NCBI RefSeq assembly: GCF_031458235.1
Contig: NZ_JAVDYB010000001.1
Coordinates: 4,299,001 to 4,363,000 of the forward strand
DNA: 64,000 bases
Source: Catenuloplanes atrovinosus
GTDB taxonomy: Bacteria > Actinomycetota > Actinomycetes > Mycobacteriales > Micromonosporaceae
Reading direction: 5' to 3'
Part shown: positions 40,915-49,434 of the stretch, piece by piece
How the letters are laid out: every line of letters begins with the position of its first letter
How positions within the stretch are numbered: the first letter of the stretch is position 1
Notes under the pieces: model-generated
Seen by the model: only the letters and a program-made list of their open reading frames with translations
Database searches by the model: none
What the model was told of the DNA's origin: nothing
Program-made: the position numbers and the translations under genes

Positions 40915-41751
40915 TCAGCCCAGGCGGTTGTGCTGGGCCAGGGCGGTGGCCAGGCGTACGGCGTCGATCGAGCCGGGCTCCGCGGTGTACACGACCGCAC
41001 GGAGGTCACCCTCGTGGATCGTCATGATGTCGCAGTCCACCGTGAGCTCGCCGACGACCGGATGACGCGTGGTGAGCCGATGGGGCCGGTCCTCGTAGTC
41101 GACCCGTGACTCCCACATGGCGGCGAACGGCTCGCTCACCGCCCGCAGGTCGACGACCAGGTCCGTCAGCCAGTCATCGTGCGGATAACGCAGGGCGGTG
41201 GCCCGCAGGTCGGCGACGATCGCGTGCTGGAATCGCAGTTCCGTCGCGTCCCTCGCCTCGCTGGTGAAGGCGCGCCAGGCCAGGTTGCGCCGCCGGCCGT
41301 CGGCCAGCATCGAGTCGGCGCACAATGCCTCGCAGGCCGCGTTCCAGGCGAGCAGCGTCCAGGCGGCGTCCAAGACACAGATCGGTACGTCGCCGAGCCG
41401 GTCGAGCAGGTGCCGCGCGCTGGGCCCCACCTCGTACGGGACCCGGCCCGCGCGGGACGGCACGTGCCCGGCGAGCGAGCAGAGGTACTCGTACTCGGCG
41501 CTGGACAGGCGCAGGGCCCTGGCGAGCGCGTACAGCACCTGGGCGGACGGCCGCCCGTGCCCCTGTTCGAGCCGCTTGACGTACTCGGCGGACACGCCGG
41601 CCGCGGCGGCCAGTTCGTCCCGGCGCATTCCAGGCGTACGCCGGCGCGAGGCCGAGCCGAATCCACCCGGCGACGGGGTCGCGCGCTCACGCCAGCGCCG
41701 GAGCGCGGCGCCGAGATCGTTGCCTGGGATCACCCAAGAATGATCACCCAC
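40915..41751 (-). CDS. XRE-family regulator with MmyB-like domain
   Basis: A 278-residue paralogue of the regulator at 20150-20962. HTH: TPGMRRDELAAAAGVSAEYV, KRLEQGHGRPSAQVLYALAR (about 39-80). MmyB domain: VPICVLDAAWTLLAWNAACE, NLAWRAFTSE, HPVVGELTVDCDIMTIHEGD. It is followed by the acyl-CoA dehydrogenase-like gene, which it may regulate. The GTG at 41751 is used; GTG at 41733 is an alternative. Confidence 0.88.
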   Translation of the reverse strand: MGDHSWVIPGNDLGAALRRWRERATPSPGGFGSASRRRTPGMRRDELAAAAGVSAEYVKRLEQGHGRPSAQVLYALARALRLSSAEYEYLCSLAGHVPSRAGRVPYEVGPSARHLLDRLGDVPICVLDAAWTLLAWNAACEALCADSMLADGRRRNLAWRAFTSEARDATELRFQHAIVADLRATALRYPHDDWLTDLVVDLRAVSEPFAAMWESRVDYEDRPHRLTTRHPVVGELTVDCDIMTIHEGDLRAVVYTAEPGSIDAVRLATALAQHNRLG

Positions 41752-41916
41752 CGCCGCCGCCCCAGCCTGGCCCGGAAACTACCAGCCTGCCCCGACGTCA
41801 CCGGCGAACCGACTCGGCCCTGGATTGGTGCTGATCGGCCGGCCCGAGCTAAGCGCGATCGGCGGGGGAACTTCCGCCCTCCGCCGATCGTCTCGCCGAA
41901 CGAGTATCGTTTTTAC

Positions 41917-43029
41917 ATGTTCCGGCGCCGGAAGGTTGTGCAGGACGAGACCGTGGCACGCTACATGCGGTCGTTCTTCCGCAACGGCGTCATCCTCGGC
42001 TGGCCCACGCCCGAGGCGGTCGCCACAAGCTACGGCGAGTTCATCTGGCACCGACTGCAGGACGGCGCCGACGGGCGCGGCCCCCGCGCGCCGCACCGGT
42101 CACGATTCAGCGTGAACCTGTCCGCCCCGGGAGACAGCGCGCTGACCTTCACGCAGCTGACCAAGCGCGTCTCGCTCGTGTCGGACACCCTGCTGCTCAC
42201 CCACGACAAGGCGGGCCCGTTCCGTCAGCTCGGCTTCCTGGGCGGCGACAGTACGACGGCGGTGGCCACGCCGCTCGGGACGCAGTTTCCCGCGTCGACG
42301 TACGACCCCGACGGCCCGTCGACGAGATACGGCATGTACTGCCCGGACCTCGCCGCCCTGGGACAGTGGATCCTGGACTTCAAGCCGCTGCTCAAGGCGG
42401 GCCTGGCCTGGTACGTCCCGACCTACTCGATCCTGCGCACCGGCGGCGTCCTGAAGGGCGCGACGCACACCGAGGACCGGGACTTCCGGGCGGCGGTCGA
42501 CTTCCTCGTCGCGGACGGCCGCGCGGTGGACGGCTCCGGCGCCGACCCGATCAAGAGCCAGTTCGTGCGGCCGATTCTGGAGATCGACCTGCCCTTCATC
42601 GAGGGCGTCGACGCCCGGACCTTCAGCAAGGTCACGATCGGCGAGTTCGGCGCGTACTCGGCCTTCCGCGACTACCTGCGCCGCAGCCTGCTGGAGATGG
42701 ACGACTCGCTCAACGCGGTCCAGTCCGAGCGGGAGATGATCAAGCTCGGGCTGGAGATCAAGGACCAGATCCGGGCGGTACGCGCCGACATGCGCGCCAC
42801 CCGCCGCAAACGCGTCCTCGACGCCAGCGGCGCGGTGGTGGGATCGTCCGGTGCGATGCTCGTCGCGGTCTACGGCCCGGCCCTCGCGGCCGTCGTCACC
42901 GCCATCGGCGCCGGCAGCGTGTGGACCATGCTGCACGCCGCCGCACAGTCCAGCCCGCGCGTCCTCGGCGAAGACGCCTGGTACTACGTCTGGGTGCTGG
43001 CGAAGAGGAGCAACACCCACACCATCTGA
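41917..43029 (+). CDS. Hypothetical protein with coiled coil and C-terminal hydrophobic segment
   Basis: A 370-residue protein starting MFRRRKVVQDETVARYMRSF. The middle contains YGMYCPDLAALGQWILDFKP and VRPILEIDLPFIEGVDARTF; residues about 265-310 are a likely coiled coil (LNAVQSEREMIKLGLEIKDQ, IRAVRADMRATRRKR) and about 315-345 a hydrophobic Ala/Val stretch that could insert in the membrane. No family recognised. The ATG at 41917 lies in a locally AT-rich patch that probably holds the promoter. Stand-alone gene. Confidence 0.6.
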   Translation: MFRRRKVVQDETVARYMRSFFRNGVILGWPTPEAVATSYGEFIWHRLQDGADGRGPRAPHRSRFSVNLSAPGDSALTFTQLTKRVSLVSDTLLLTHDKAGPFRQLGFLGGDSTTAVATPLGTQFPASTYDPDGPSTRYGMYCPDLAALGQWILDFKPLLKAGLAWYVPTYSILRTGGVLKGATHTEDRDFRAAVDFLVADGRAVDGSGADPIKSQFVRPILEIDLPFIEGVDARTFSKVTIGEFGAYSAFRDYLRRSLLEMDDSLNAVQSEREMIKLGLEIKDQIRAVRADMRATRRKRVLDASGAVVGSSGAMLVAVYGPALAAVVTAIGAGSVWTMLHAAAQSSPRVLGEDAWYYVWVLAKRSNTHTI

Positions 43030-43161
43030 TCCGGCGCCACGACGGTGACGCTCGACCCGGACGTTGTAGTGATCGAGGGCCGGCCGGTGCACGACTCTGC
43101 CGCTGACAGCGCTTCCACCGCGACGCGGAATCGGCGACTCCACATCGGAAGCGGCTTCGCT

Positions 43162-43824
43162 CTATCCGGTCTTCTGCATCGGTGCGGCCTTCGTATCCCG
43201 GCGCGGCCTGGGGACCATGCGCTCCACCATGTGCGAGACCGCAGCACCAACGATGAGCGATCCTATGAGCACCACCAGATCGAGCCACCCGAAGTCGGGA
43301 CGCGACAGACGGATTTCGGCCAGTTCCGGACAGCGGTTGACGGGAACGTCAATCACGGTGACGCCCGGCGGCAAGTCGCTGGATTCCGGAAGGCAGACGC
43401 GTTGCGGCAACAGACTGACGGCCTCGATTTCTATACCATGAACCTTCACCCTATGGCCCGCCACGATGCACAATGTACTGCCACGAACCTCGACTCGCAG
43501 AACGTCACGGCCGGTAGTTCCGTCGCTCCTTTCCCTGTATGCGTCCAGCGGTCGTATTTCCCCGCACTCTCGTTCAACATCCGCCGATTTGCTGTTGACT
43601 CGAAAGCTTCCGGTCGCCTTTACGCTTACGGACCCGTACGAGTCCGCCTGCGACGTCTTATCGCTTGAGGGCACGACGATTACTGCGGTCGACGAGTCGG
43701 ATGCCTTATCTCTGTTGACGATCACGGCAATCGCAAGTGCAGAAAGAAGAATGACGGTGACTGAAATCAAACCCCGATTCGCCACGAGCCACCGTTTCAC
43801 GCTGCTGGTGGACGTCTCACCCAT
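43162..43824 (-). CDS. Hypothetical two-TM membrane protein, lower GC
   Basis: A 220-residue protein with TM helices near residues 19-36 (LISVTVILLSALAIAVIV) and 183-203 (LDLVVLIGSLIVGAAVSHMV). The loop of about 145 residues between them has four Cys and should be outside. Base composition is clearly less GC-rich than the neighbours and codon use is looser. I place the start at 43824 with GGAG upstream; a GTG at 43857 is possible. No family recognised; perhaps horizontally acquired. Confidence 0.6.
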   Translation of the reverse strand: MGETSTSSVKRWLVANRGLISVTVILLSALAIAVIVNRDKASDSSTAVIVVPSSDKTSQADSYGSVSVKATGSFRVNSKSADVERECGEIRPLDAYRERSDGTTGRDVLRVEVRGSTLCIVAGHRVKVHGIEIEAVSLLPQRVCLPESSDLPPGVTVIDVPVNRCPELAEIRLSRPDFGWLDLVVLIGSLIVGAAVSHMVERMVPRPRRDTKAAPMQKTG

Positions 43825-43980
43825 GCACGCTCCGCTCACGAAACTATCGATCGTCACAGCCGACCGCGGCGAAGATACTTTCTCCGCCGCGCTGATTCCC
43901 GCAGGAGCGTATGGCGCGACGTACAGGTATCGGCCGGTTCTTGCACATCACTCGCAGGCCGGCAAGAAAGCCCGCGGAGG

Positions 43981-45612
43981 TCAGCGGTCCGTGCTGTCCA
44001 GCACGTGGCGCGGTTTCCTCAACCACCACGCCGCCGCAACCCGAACGGCGGGCTCACCCGCGGGATCGGAGCTGAGTCGCCGCAGCATCGCGGTGTCGCG
44101 GCTGACGCCGAGTCCGTACACCAGACCCCGCGTGGCCGACCGCGCGAGCAGCGACGGGCCGGCCGGGCGAATCGTGATCTGTCGCGCGAGTGCCGCAGCC
44201 CAGAAGGCGGCCGGACTCTTTCCGCGGAGGTGTCCGAGGGACCACGCTGCCGCCTCGGTCACCGCGGGCGGTACACCGGTGTCGAGAACAAGGCGCTCCA
44301 CCAACGGCCGAGCATCAGGGTCACCAAGCGTGCTCAGCGCCTGAAGGATGGAACAGACCAGACCGACGGATGACGAAGCGATCCGATTGCGCAGTTCGGC
44401 GATCAACGCGGCGGCAACCGGCGTGCGATACGGCGTGGCCTCGATGAACTGCGCGGCAAGGAGCCGCCGGGAGATCTGCGGATGGAAGAGCATCTCCTCG
44501 AGCAAGACCTGAAGCACCGGGTCCTCGGCGAACCCGTCCCGCGGCAACCGGCTGATCGCATGGGAGGCGAGGCGGTCGGTCACGATCGTCGCCGTCTCGG
44601 CGGCCGCCATCTGACCACGGCGCAACACGTGCCGCGTCACGTCGTCATCGGCGGCAGCCGTCCGCAGCACTCGAGCGATCCCGGGCGCGACAGGCGCATG
44701 GGCCTGCCGCAACAAGTCCGCCGCGGCAACCCGACAAGCGGGGTGCGTCGTCTCACCGGTCAACAGCTCGGCGGCCTGACGACTCAGCCGGCTCAACTCG
44801 GCAGGGCTGAAATGACCCCGCCGGATCTTCTCAGCGGCCGAGCACCAGGCCCCGCGCAGAGCGTGCTCGTTCGTCGGATTGACGATCTGGCGCAGAAGGT
44901 GCCTGGTGGCGTCGGGGTGGGAGACCGATTCCAACAGAGTCAGCGGGTCGACGAAGATCTGGTTGGTGCCGTCCCCGATCAGGTCACCGACGGCGCGGAT
45001 CACCGCCGGCTTACCGTTGGGGTGCACGAGCAGGCGGTGCAGCGCCTCGATGCGCTGCAGATAGCCGGTGCTCTCCGCGATGATCATCTCGCCGAGCAAT
45101 CGCTCCGCGAGCCGCGCCCAGGCGTCTCGCGGAAACAACACGATCTGCGGCATAGCGAGCAGGCTGTCGGCCAGATCGGCCCATTCGCTGCCGTCCATGA
45201 CCTCGCCGCCCACCGCCCGGTACAGCAACTCCTCGGTGCGTCGCGGCACTGCCACACCGCCCTGACCCGCGGCGCGCCGTGGCGCAGGCCCTCCATCCAA
45301 GGATTGCGCGGCGTCCGCGACCGCTACCAATAGACGGTCGGGCAGCCCAAGGAGGTGTTCATAGGCGCGGAGCACCAACTGGTCAGCCGGGCGGCGGCCC
45401 GCCTCCCAATGCGCGATCGTCGGCCCGTCCACCGGACGCCCGAGGCACGTGGCGCCGAAACGCCGCCCGAAGCCTGCCGCGACCGCGGCACTCTCGTCCC
45501 GCCCGAACAGGCGGTTGATCCGCAGCAGCCACCCGATCCGCGGGCGATAGCCGCCGGAGACCGGAGGCGGCGGTTTAGGCGGTCGGCCACGGCGGGCTTG
45601 CGAGGACGCCAT
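43981..45612 (-). CDS. HTH regulator fused to HEAT-like repeats
   Basis: A 543-residue protein. The N-terminus is basic/Pro-rich with an AT-hook-like GRPPKPP (residues about 9-15). Residues about 25-95 look like an XRE-type HTH (IGWLLRINRLFGRDESAAVA, RPVDGPTIAHWEAGRRPADQ, LVLRAYEHLLGL). The rest is a series of Ala/Leu-rich helical pairs (for example LVERLVLDTGVPPAVTEAAA, WSLGHLRGKSPAAFWAAALA) consistent with HEAT repeats. The role is probably transcriptional, with the repeats binding a partner. Divergent from the small secreted protein at 46147 about 530 bp away. Confidence 0.7.
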   Translation of the reverse strand: MASSQARRGRPPKPPPPVSGGYRPRIGWLLRINRLFGRDESAAVAAGFGRRFGATCLGRPVDGPTIAHWEAGRRPADQLVLRAYEHLLGLPDRLLVAVADAAQSLDGGPAPRRAAGQGGVAVPRRTEELLYRAVGGEVMDGSEWADLADSLLAMPQIVLFPRDAWARLAERLLGEMIIAESTGYLQRIEALHRLLVHPNGKPAVIRAVGDLIGDGTNQIFVDPLTLLESVSHPDATRHLLRQIVNPTNEHALRGAWCSAAEKIRRGHFSPAELSRLSRQAAELLTGETTHPACRVAAADLLRQAHAPVAPGIARVLRTAAADDDVTRHVLRRGQMAAAETATIVTDRLASHAISRLPRDGFAEDPVLQVLLEEMLFHPQISRRLLAAQFIEATPYRTPVAAALIAELRNRIASSSVGLVCSILQALSTLGDPDARPLVERLVLDTGVPPAVTEAAAWSLGHLRGKSPAAFWAAALARQITIRPAGPSLLARSATRGLVYGLGVSRDTAMLRRLSSDPAGEPAVRVAAAWWLRKPRHVLDSTDR

Positions 45613-46146
45613 GACCACATCGTATCGAGCATCGAAGATACGCAGGTGTCAGCTCGCGCCCGGCGGTCGTCGTCACCTCGCGTGCCTCCACGGCAGCGGA
45701 TATGGCGTCGCCACTGCGCCTCGAATGCACGGTGGTCCCCCTCCAGGCGGCCGGGCCCACACCGCGCCAGGGCCAGACCCACCGCTGCCCGGTACATCGA
45801 TCGAACACGCTCGGCTTTCATCGAACCTCCGCCACTTCGGCGAGTGGCCGTCCGCCAGTAGGCCGAGTCTGTCTGACTTCCGACAGTTAGCATGTTCGCC
45901 CACCTCTGCATTGCGCGGGTGAGATCTTTGGTCGTATCGGGCTGACCGGAAAGCCGCCAGCACAGACTCCGCTTTGACCGTTCACCGCGTCGCTGGTGAG
46001 GTGAATAATGCGTATCTTTGCACGGCATCATGGCCGCAGCGATCCTTCGCGGCCCTTTCCAGGGCGTCACCGCCTCTTCTCCTTTCGCGGCACACCCTTA
46101 CCTAGCTCGGTAAACGACCTGCCCATTGCCTAACAGAGGTGCAATC
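45613..46146. other. Intergenic region, no convincing gene
   Basis: About 530 bp between the HTH-HEAT gene and the secreted-protein gene. A minus-strand frame around 45690-45820 reads AAVGLALARCGPGRLEG and HRAFEAQWRRHI, which looks protein-like, but it loses sense on both sides. The right part (46000-46146) is AT-richer and should contain the promoter of the secreted protein; AGAGGTG precedes its ATG. Confidence 0.4.
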
Positions 46147-46563
46147 ATGGCGAACCGCAAGAATCTCACGTTGTTCCTGGTTTCAGCTCGACGGTCGGCC
46201 GTTGTGGCGGCCGCGTGGCTGACCGTGCTGGTTTCGGCGCCCGCGGTCGCCGCACCAGGTGACCGCTCCTCACCGGAGGCGGAAGGGCGGGCCGCGGTGT
46301 CCGCAAAGACGGCATACTCGTCGTGCACTGGAGGTCAGTGGACCCAGGTGCATTGGTATGTGACACCATTTTGGACGGCGAGCTATCAATATCGCGTAGC
46401 AAGTGGCGTGTCCGTACGGTGGCGGTGGTTCTCAGCCGGTGTTCCGCCGTACTGGGAGGGAAGCTTCACCGGCGTGGCGACGATCTGGACCCCGCCGAGC
46501 GGGTACACCAGCCTCGAGTTTCTCTGCAGTCAAAGCTCGACTGTGGCAATCACGCCAGCCTGA
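46147..46563 (+). CDS. Small secreted hypothetical protein
   Basis: A 138-residue protein with a signal peptide (about residues 1-36: basic start MANRKNLTLFLVSARR, hydrophobic AVVAAAWLTVLVSAPAVAA). The mature part is rich in Trp, Tyr and Ser (WTQVHWYVTPFWTASYQYRV, VRWRWFSAGVPPYWEG) with two Cys, suggesting a compact beta fold with one disulfide. Unknown family; aromatic-rich small secreted proteins can bind carbohydrate or act as toxins. RBS AGAGGTG supports the start at 46147. Confidence 0.65.
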   Translation: MANRKNLTLFLVSARRSAVVAAAWLTVLVSAPAVAAPGDRSSPEAEGRAAVSAKTAYSSCTGGQWTQVHWYVTPFWTASYQYRVASGVSVRWRWFSAGVPPYWEGSFTGVATIWTPPSGYTSLEFLCSQSSTVAITPA

Positions 46564-46771
46564 CGTAAGCCACGGAACCGCGACACCGGCCCGTTGAGGC
46601 GCGACGTGCTTCCTGAAAGGCGAAGTCGCCTGTTGGCCGCTTCCGCTTTCGACTCGCATCAGTCAATCGTGACTGTCTTGAAACCTGTGCACTCTTCTGG
46701 CCACGGTCCGGGCGGCCACGCCGGTCCGCCGCCGCCAGCGCGAGGCGGCGGATCGTGTCTACGGTGGGGGG

Positions 46772-47359
46772 ATGACGAGCACTCCGACCGGCGTCGCATG
46801 GCGCCTCTACCTACGCACTCTCGCCGAGGCCGGGCTTGACGTTGCGTCCGTCGGCGCCTGGATCGCCGCCGGCGAATTGCGCCCGGCCCGCCGGCGCCTC
46901 GCCCGCGGGGCGTTGGTGGCGGTCACCGTCGCCGCGGCGATCCCGGGGGTCCGTGCCATCCGTGCCGATCTCCAGGGCGCCGCCGAGCCGGTGATTCCGG
47001 GCGCCCACTCCGGACTGCCGTTCGTGGACGCCGGTATCAGGGTCCCCGCCGGTGAGCCGGCCGCGGGGAAAGCATCAGCGCGGCGGCAGGTCGTCCTGAC
47101 CGGCGCCGCCGGACTCACCACCGCCGTGGCCATCTCCGCCGGCGCGGCCATGGCCGTCCGCCGGCTGGAGCGACGCTGGTTGGAGCGGCTCACCCGACAG
47201 GGCCACCCACACCCGCACCGGGCGCTGGGCGTGCGGATGGCCGCGTTGTACTCGGTAGTCGTCGTGCCCAGCCGGCTGCTCGCAGCCCGGAAAGCCGCGG
47301 AAGCCGACCGCCGAGAGAACGCGGCGGGCGGCAGACACACCACCACCGGCACCGAATGA
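46772..47359 (+). CDS. Hypothetical membrane-associated protein
   Basis: A 195-residue protein with a hydrophobic segment at about residues 47-60 (ALVAVTVAAAIPGV) and another at about 107-130 (VVLTGAAGLTTAVAISAGAA), and an Arg-rich C-terminus (MAVRRLERRWLERLTRQGHP). No recognised family. GGGGGG before the ATG gives an acceptable ribosome site. Role unknown. Confidence 0.55.
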   Translation: MTSTPTGVAWRLYLRTLAEAGLDVASVGAWIAAGELRPARRRLARGALVAVTVAAAIPGVRAIRADLQGAAEPVIPGAHSGLPFVDAGIRVPAGEPAAGKASARRQVVLTGAAGLTTAVAISAGAAMAVRRLERRWLERLTRQGHPHPHRALGVRMAALYSVVVVPSRLLAARKAAEADRRENAAGGRHTTTGTE

Positions 47360-47470
47360 CCTGCTGCGGGTGACGTGAGCCGCCGGGACCGTTGCCGATA
47401 CGAGTGGGCCCGTCCGGCCGTGCCCCGAGAGGAGACAGCCGGGTTTGCCGCGACCGCGCGAGTTCCTCGC

Positions 47471-47715
47471 GTCGACGTGATGCACGTTCACGTGGATCTC
47501 GACGTGCACGATCCCTCGATAGCGCCGGCGAACAGCTGCGCCGCCCCGCACGGGTGACGGCCGACGAGGTACAGCCGGTGGTACGGCAGTTCGCCGTCCG
47601 GCTCCCGGTCGCCTCGGCATCACTGGCCTCCTACGACCCGCACGGCCGGATGGCACATGCCGCCTTGGATCTGCTGGCGCTGCTCGCCTGCCTTGCCCAC
47701 GAGCCAACAGTCTGA
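47471..47715 (+). pseudogene. Arginase/agmatinase-family relic with frameshift
   Basis: One frame (47471-47554) reads VDVMHVHVDLDVHDPSIAP, containing the metal-binding DxDxxDP motif of ureohydrolases. At about 47554 the similarity moves to another frame: VTADEVQPVVRQFAVRLPVA, SLASYDPHGRMAHAALDLLA, which is the usual C-terminal end of the family. The N-terminal two thirds are absent. A TGA interrupts the first frame at 47555. Clear decayed gene fragment. Confidence 0.65.
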
Positions 47716-47731
47716 GCTGGTCTCGCTGTCC

Positions 47732-48163
47732 TCAGCGGATCTGGATCGTGGTCGGCGGTACGGCGCCGTGCTGGAGGCCGCCGGGTCCCTCGACGTAGCC
47801 GGAGGCACTCCACGTCGCCGTCGCCCGGCGGAAGGCGCTGCCGTCGACGGTGGTCACGCCGGCCGCGAACCATTGCGGGGTACCGTCGCACACGGTGGGG
47901 GTGAGGTATCCGGTGCCGCGGCGGATCGCGCCGTTGACGCGCTGGTCGACGCTCAGGTCGATGACGCCGCGGTCCGGGACGCCGCCCGGATACGGGCCGC
48001 AGGTGTACTTTCCGACCAGGGCCACCGTGGCGGGATCGTCGCTGAGCAGGGCCCACTGGCCGCTGACCGTGAGGTCGGCGTCGGGGACGGCGGTAGCGGC
48101 CGGTGCAAGGGTGAGGACGAGGGAGAGGGACAGCATGAGGGTGGTCGCGATCCGGCGCATCAC
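47732..48163 (-). CDS. Small secreted protein (DUF6299-like)
   Basis: A 143-residue protein with signal peptide (RRIATTLMLSLSLVLTLAPA, residues 3-22, cleavage near ATA-V). The mature domain (DLTVSGQWALLSDDPATVAL, GKYTCGPYPG, GYLTPTVCDGTPQWFAAGVT) has one Cys pair and an Ig-like beta pattern as in DUF6299 proteins. Function unknown. Stand-alone gene. Confidence 0.65.
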   Translation of the reverse strand: MMRRIATTLMLSLSLVLTLAPAATAVPDADLTVSGQWALLSDDPATVALVGKYTCGPYPGGVPDRGVIDLSVDQRVNGAIRRGTGYLTPTVCDGTPQWFAAGVTTVDGSAFRRATATWSASGYVEGPGGLQHGAVPPTTIQIR

Positions 48164-48498
48164 ACCCCTCCTATCTGGTCTCGACGGCTGAGGTTCATCA
48201 GGTTCGGCACCGAAGCATCAGGCGGCCACGCGATGACACCGGCGTCGCCGTCGACCTGCGTGCCGACGAAAACGCACGACGGTGCCACCTTTCGACGTCG
48301 TGGTGGTCGGACTTCGATCGACGCCTTCAGGCGATCGCCCAGCGCTGGCAGTTTATCCACAGTCGTGGATTGTTCGGGTCGGCCGTTCGGCTCGCATCCG
48401 TGAGGAACGGTCGTGCTGGCCGCGCTTGATCGCACATCCGCTCATGCCGCGACCCGCGCATCGGCGGGCGATGCGGGTGCTTCCCGAGGCCGTTAGGT
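48164..48498. other. Intergenic region, no convincing gene
   Basis: About 335 bp. Short open frames on both strands have no protein-like character. It should contain the promoter for the secreted protein at 47732-48163. Nothing else seen. Confidence 0.4.
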
Positions 48499-48900
48499 TT
48501 ATCGGGCGCCCTGTCCACCCGTCAACTGCACCACGTATCCGGCGAACCTGAGGTCACCGCGGTCGGGTATCCAGCCGTCCGCCGACCGAACGGTGTCGAC
48601 AACACCGGATCCGGCCACCGGAACAAGCCGAGTCCCCGCTTCGTCGGATAGCGGGGCATAGCGGCAATGCACGGCATGGATCGCGACAACGGTCCCCACG
48701 GTGGGCACAGCGTCCTCGCTCACGCCTCCATGATGTTCCTCTGCTCCGCCGATGCCGCCGGCCACGTCCTTGTCGAGCACCGCTTCCAGCCAGGCGGTGT
48801 CCGGTTCTCGTAACGTCCACGACACCTCGTCGCCTACGGAAAACGGCGCGCCGCAGCACTGCATCTGCCAGTCGTCGACCCAGACCTTCAGATCCACCAC
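48499..48900 (-). CDS. DUF6578-like protein
   Basis: A protein of about 133 residues, starting near LKVWVDDWQMQCCGAPFSVG and continuing DEVSWTLREPDTAWLEAVL, which is the conserved opening of DUF6578 proteins as I remember them. Further on are TVVAIHAVHCRYAPLSDEAG and the end GDLRFAGYVVQL. The CC pair is notable. Function unknown. The real start is uncertain: GTG 48900 fits the family, while an in-frame ATG at 48933 gives 11 more residues. Confidence 0.65.
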   Translation of the reverse strand: MVDLKVWVDDWQMQCCGAPFSVGDEVSWTLREPDTAWLEAVLDKDVAGGIGGAEEHHGGVSEDAVPTVGTVVAIHAVHCRYAPLSDEAGTRLVPVAGSGVVDTVRSADGWIPDRGDLRFAGYVVQLTGGQGAR

Positions 48901-48976
48901 GCCATTCTGGCACTCGACAGGTCGCACCCCCATCTAATAGGACAGCCCAGACTCGCGATCATCCACATCAGGGGGT

Positions 48977-49023
48977 CTCGCTGGTGCCGGAACTCAGCAA
49001 CGTCCGGTGCCGGCACCAGCGAG
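48977..49023 (-). terminator. Long hairpin downstream of DUF1330 gene
   Basis: Arms CTCGCTGGTGCCGG (48977-48990) and CCGGCACCAGCGAG (49010-49023) give a 14-bp perfect stem with a 19-nt loop, 9 bp beyond the DUF1330 stop codon. A likely terminator. Confidence 0.7.
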
Positions 49024-49032
49024 CGACACCGG

Positions 49033-49320
49033 TCAGTCGTTCTCGCCGACGACCACCCGTACCCGTGAGTGCCGGCGGCGGATGTCCTTCAGCGGCTGGT
49101 ACTCCGGCGAGTCCCAGAAACGCTGGACGGCGGCCCGGTCCGGGAACTCGTGGATCACCAAGGTGGACGGCCGCCAGTCGCCCTCCAGCACGAGGGTGTC
49201 GGGCTCGGTCAGCACGTTGCGGCCACCGGCCCGCTCCATCAGCGGGACGACGCCGTCGAGATATTCCTGGAAGCCCTCGGGGTTGTCCACGTCGAGATCG
49301 ATGACGACGTACGCGGTCAT
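49033..49320 (-). CDS. DUF1330 family protein
   Basis: A 95-residue ferredoxin-like alpha-beta barrel protein: TAYVVIDLDVDNPEGFQEYL, GGRNVLTEPDTLVLEGDWRP, VIHEFPDRAAVQRFWDSPEYQPL. The last block (FPDRAAVQRFWDSPEYQ) is diagnostic for DUF1330. Reaction unknown. GAGAAGGA precedes the ATG. Divergent from an AraC regulator gene, which may control it. Confidence 0.92.
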   Translation of the reverse strand: MTAYVVIDLDVDNPEGFQEYLDGVVPLMERAGGRNVLTEPDTLVLEGDWRPSTLVIHEFPDRAAVQRFWDSPEYQPLKDIRRRHSRVRVVVGEND

Positions 49321-49434
49321 GTCCTTCTCTCCTTGCCGTATCGTCCGGTGATCTCCACGCTAAGCCGCCCCGGCGGGCGTTCCCATGCGTCAGACGCGAG
49401 CAAACATACGCGATCGTCCCGCTATCCTGGACGC

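Noticed and set aside
45690-45820. Minus-strand frame with AAVGLALARCGPGRLEG as a small gene upstream of the HTH-HEAT gene.
   Set aside because: The protein-like part is short, has no good start or ribosome site, and the frame becomes Arg-rich nonsense downstream.
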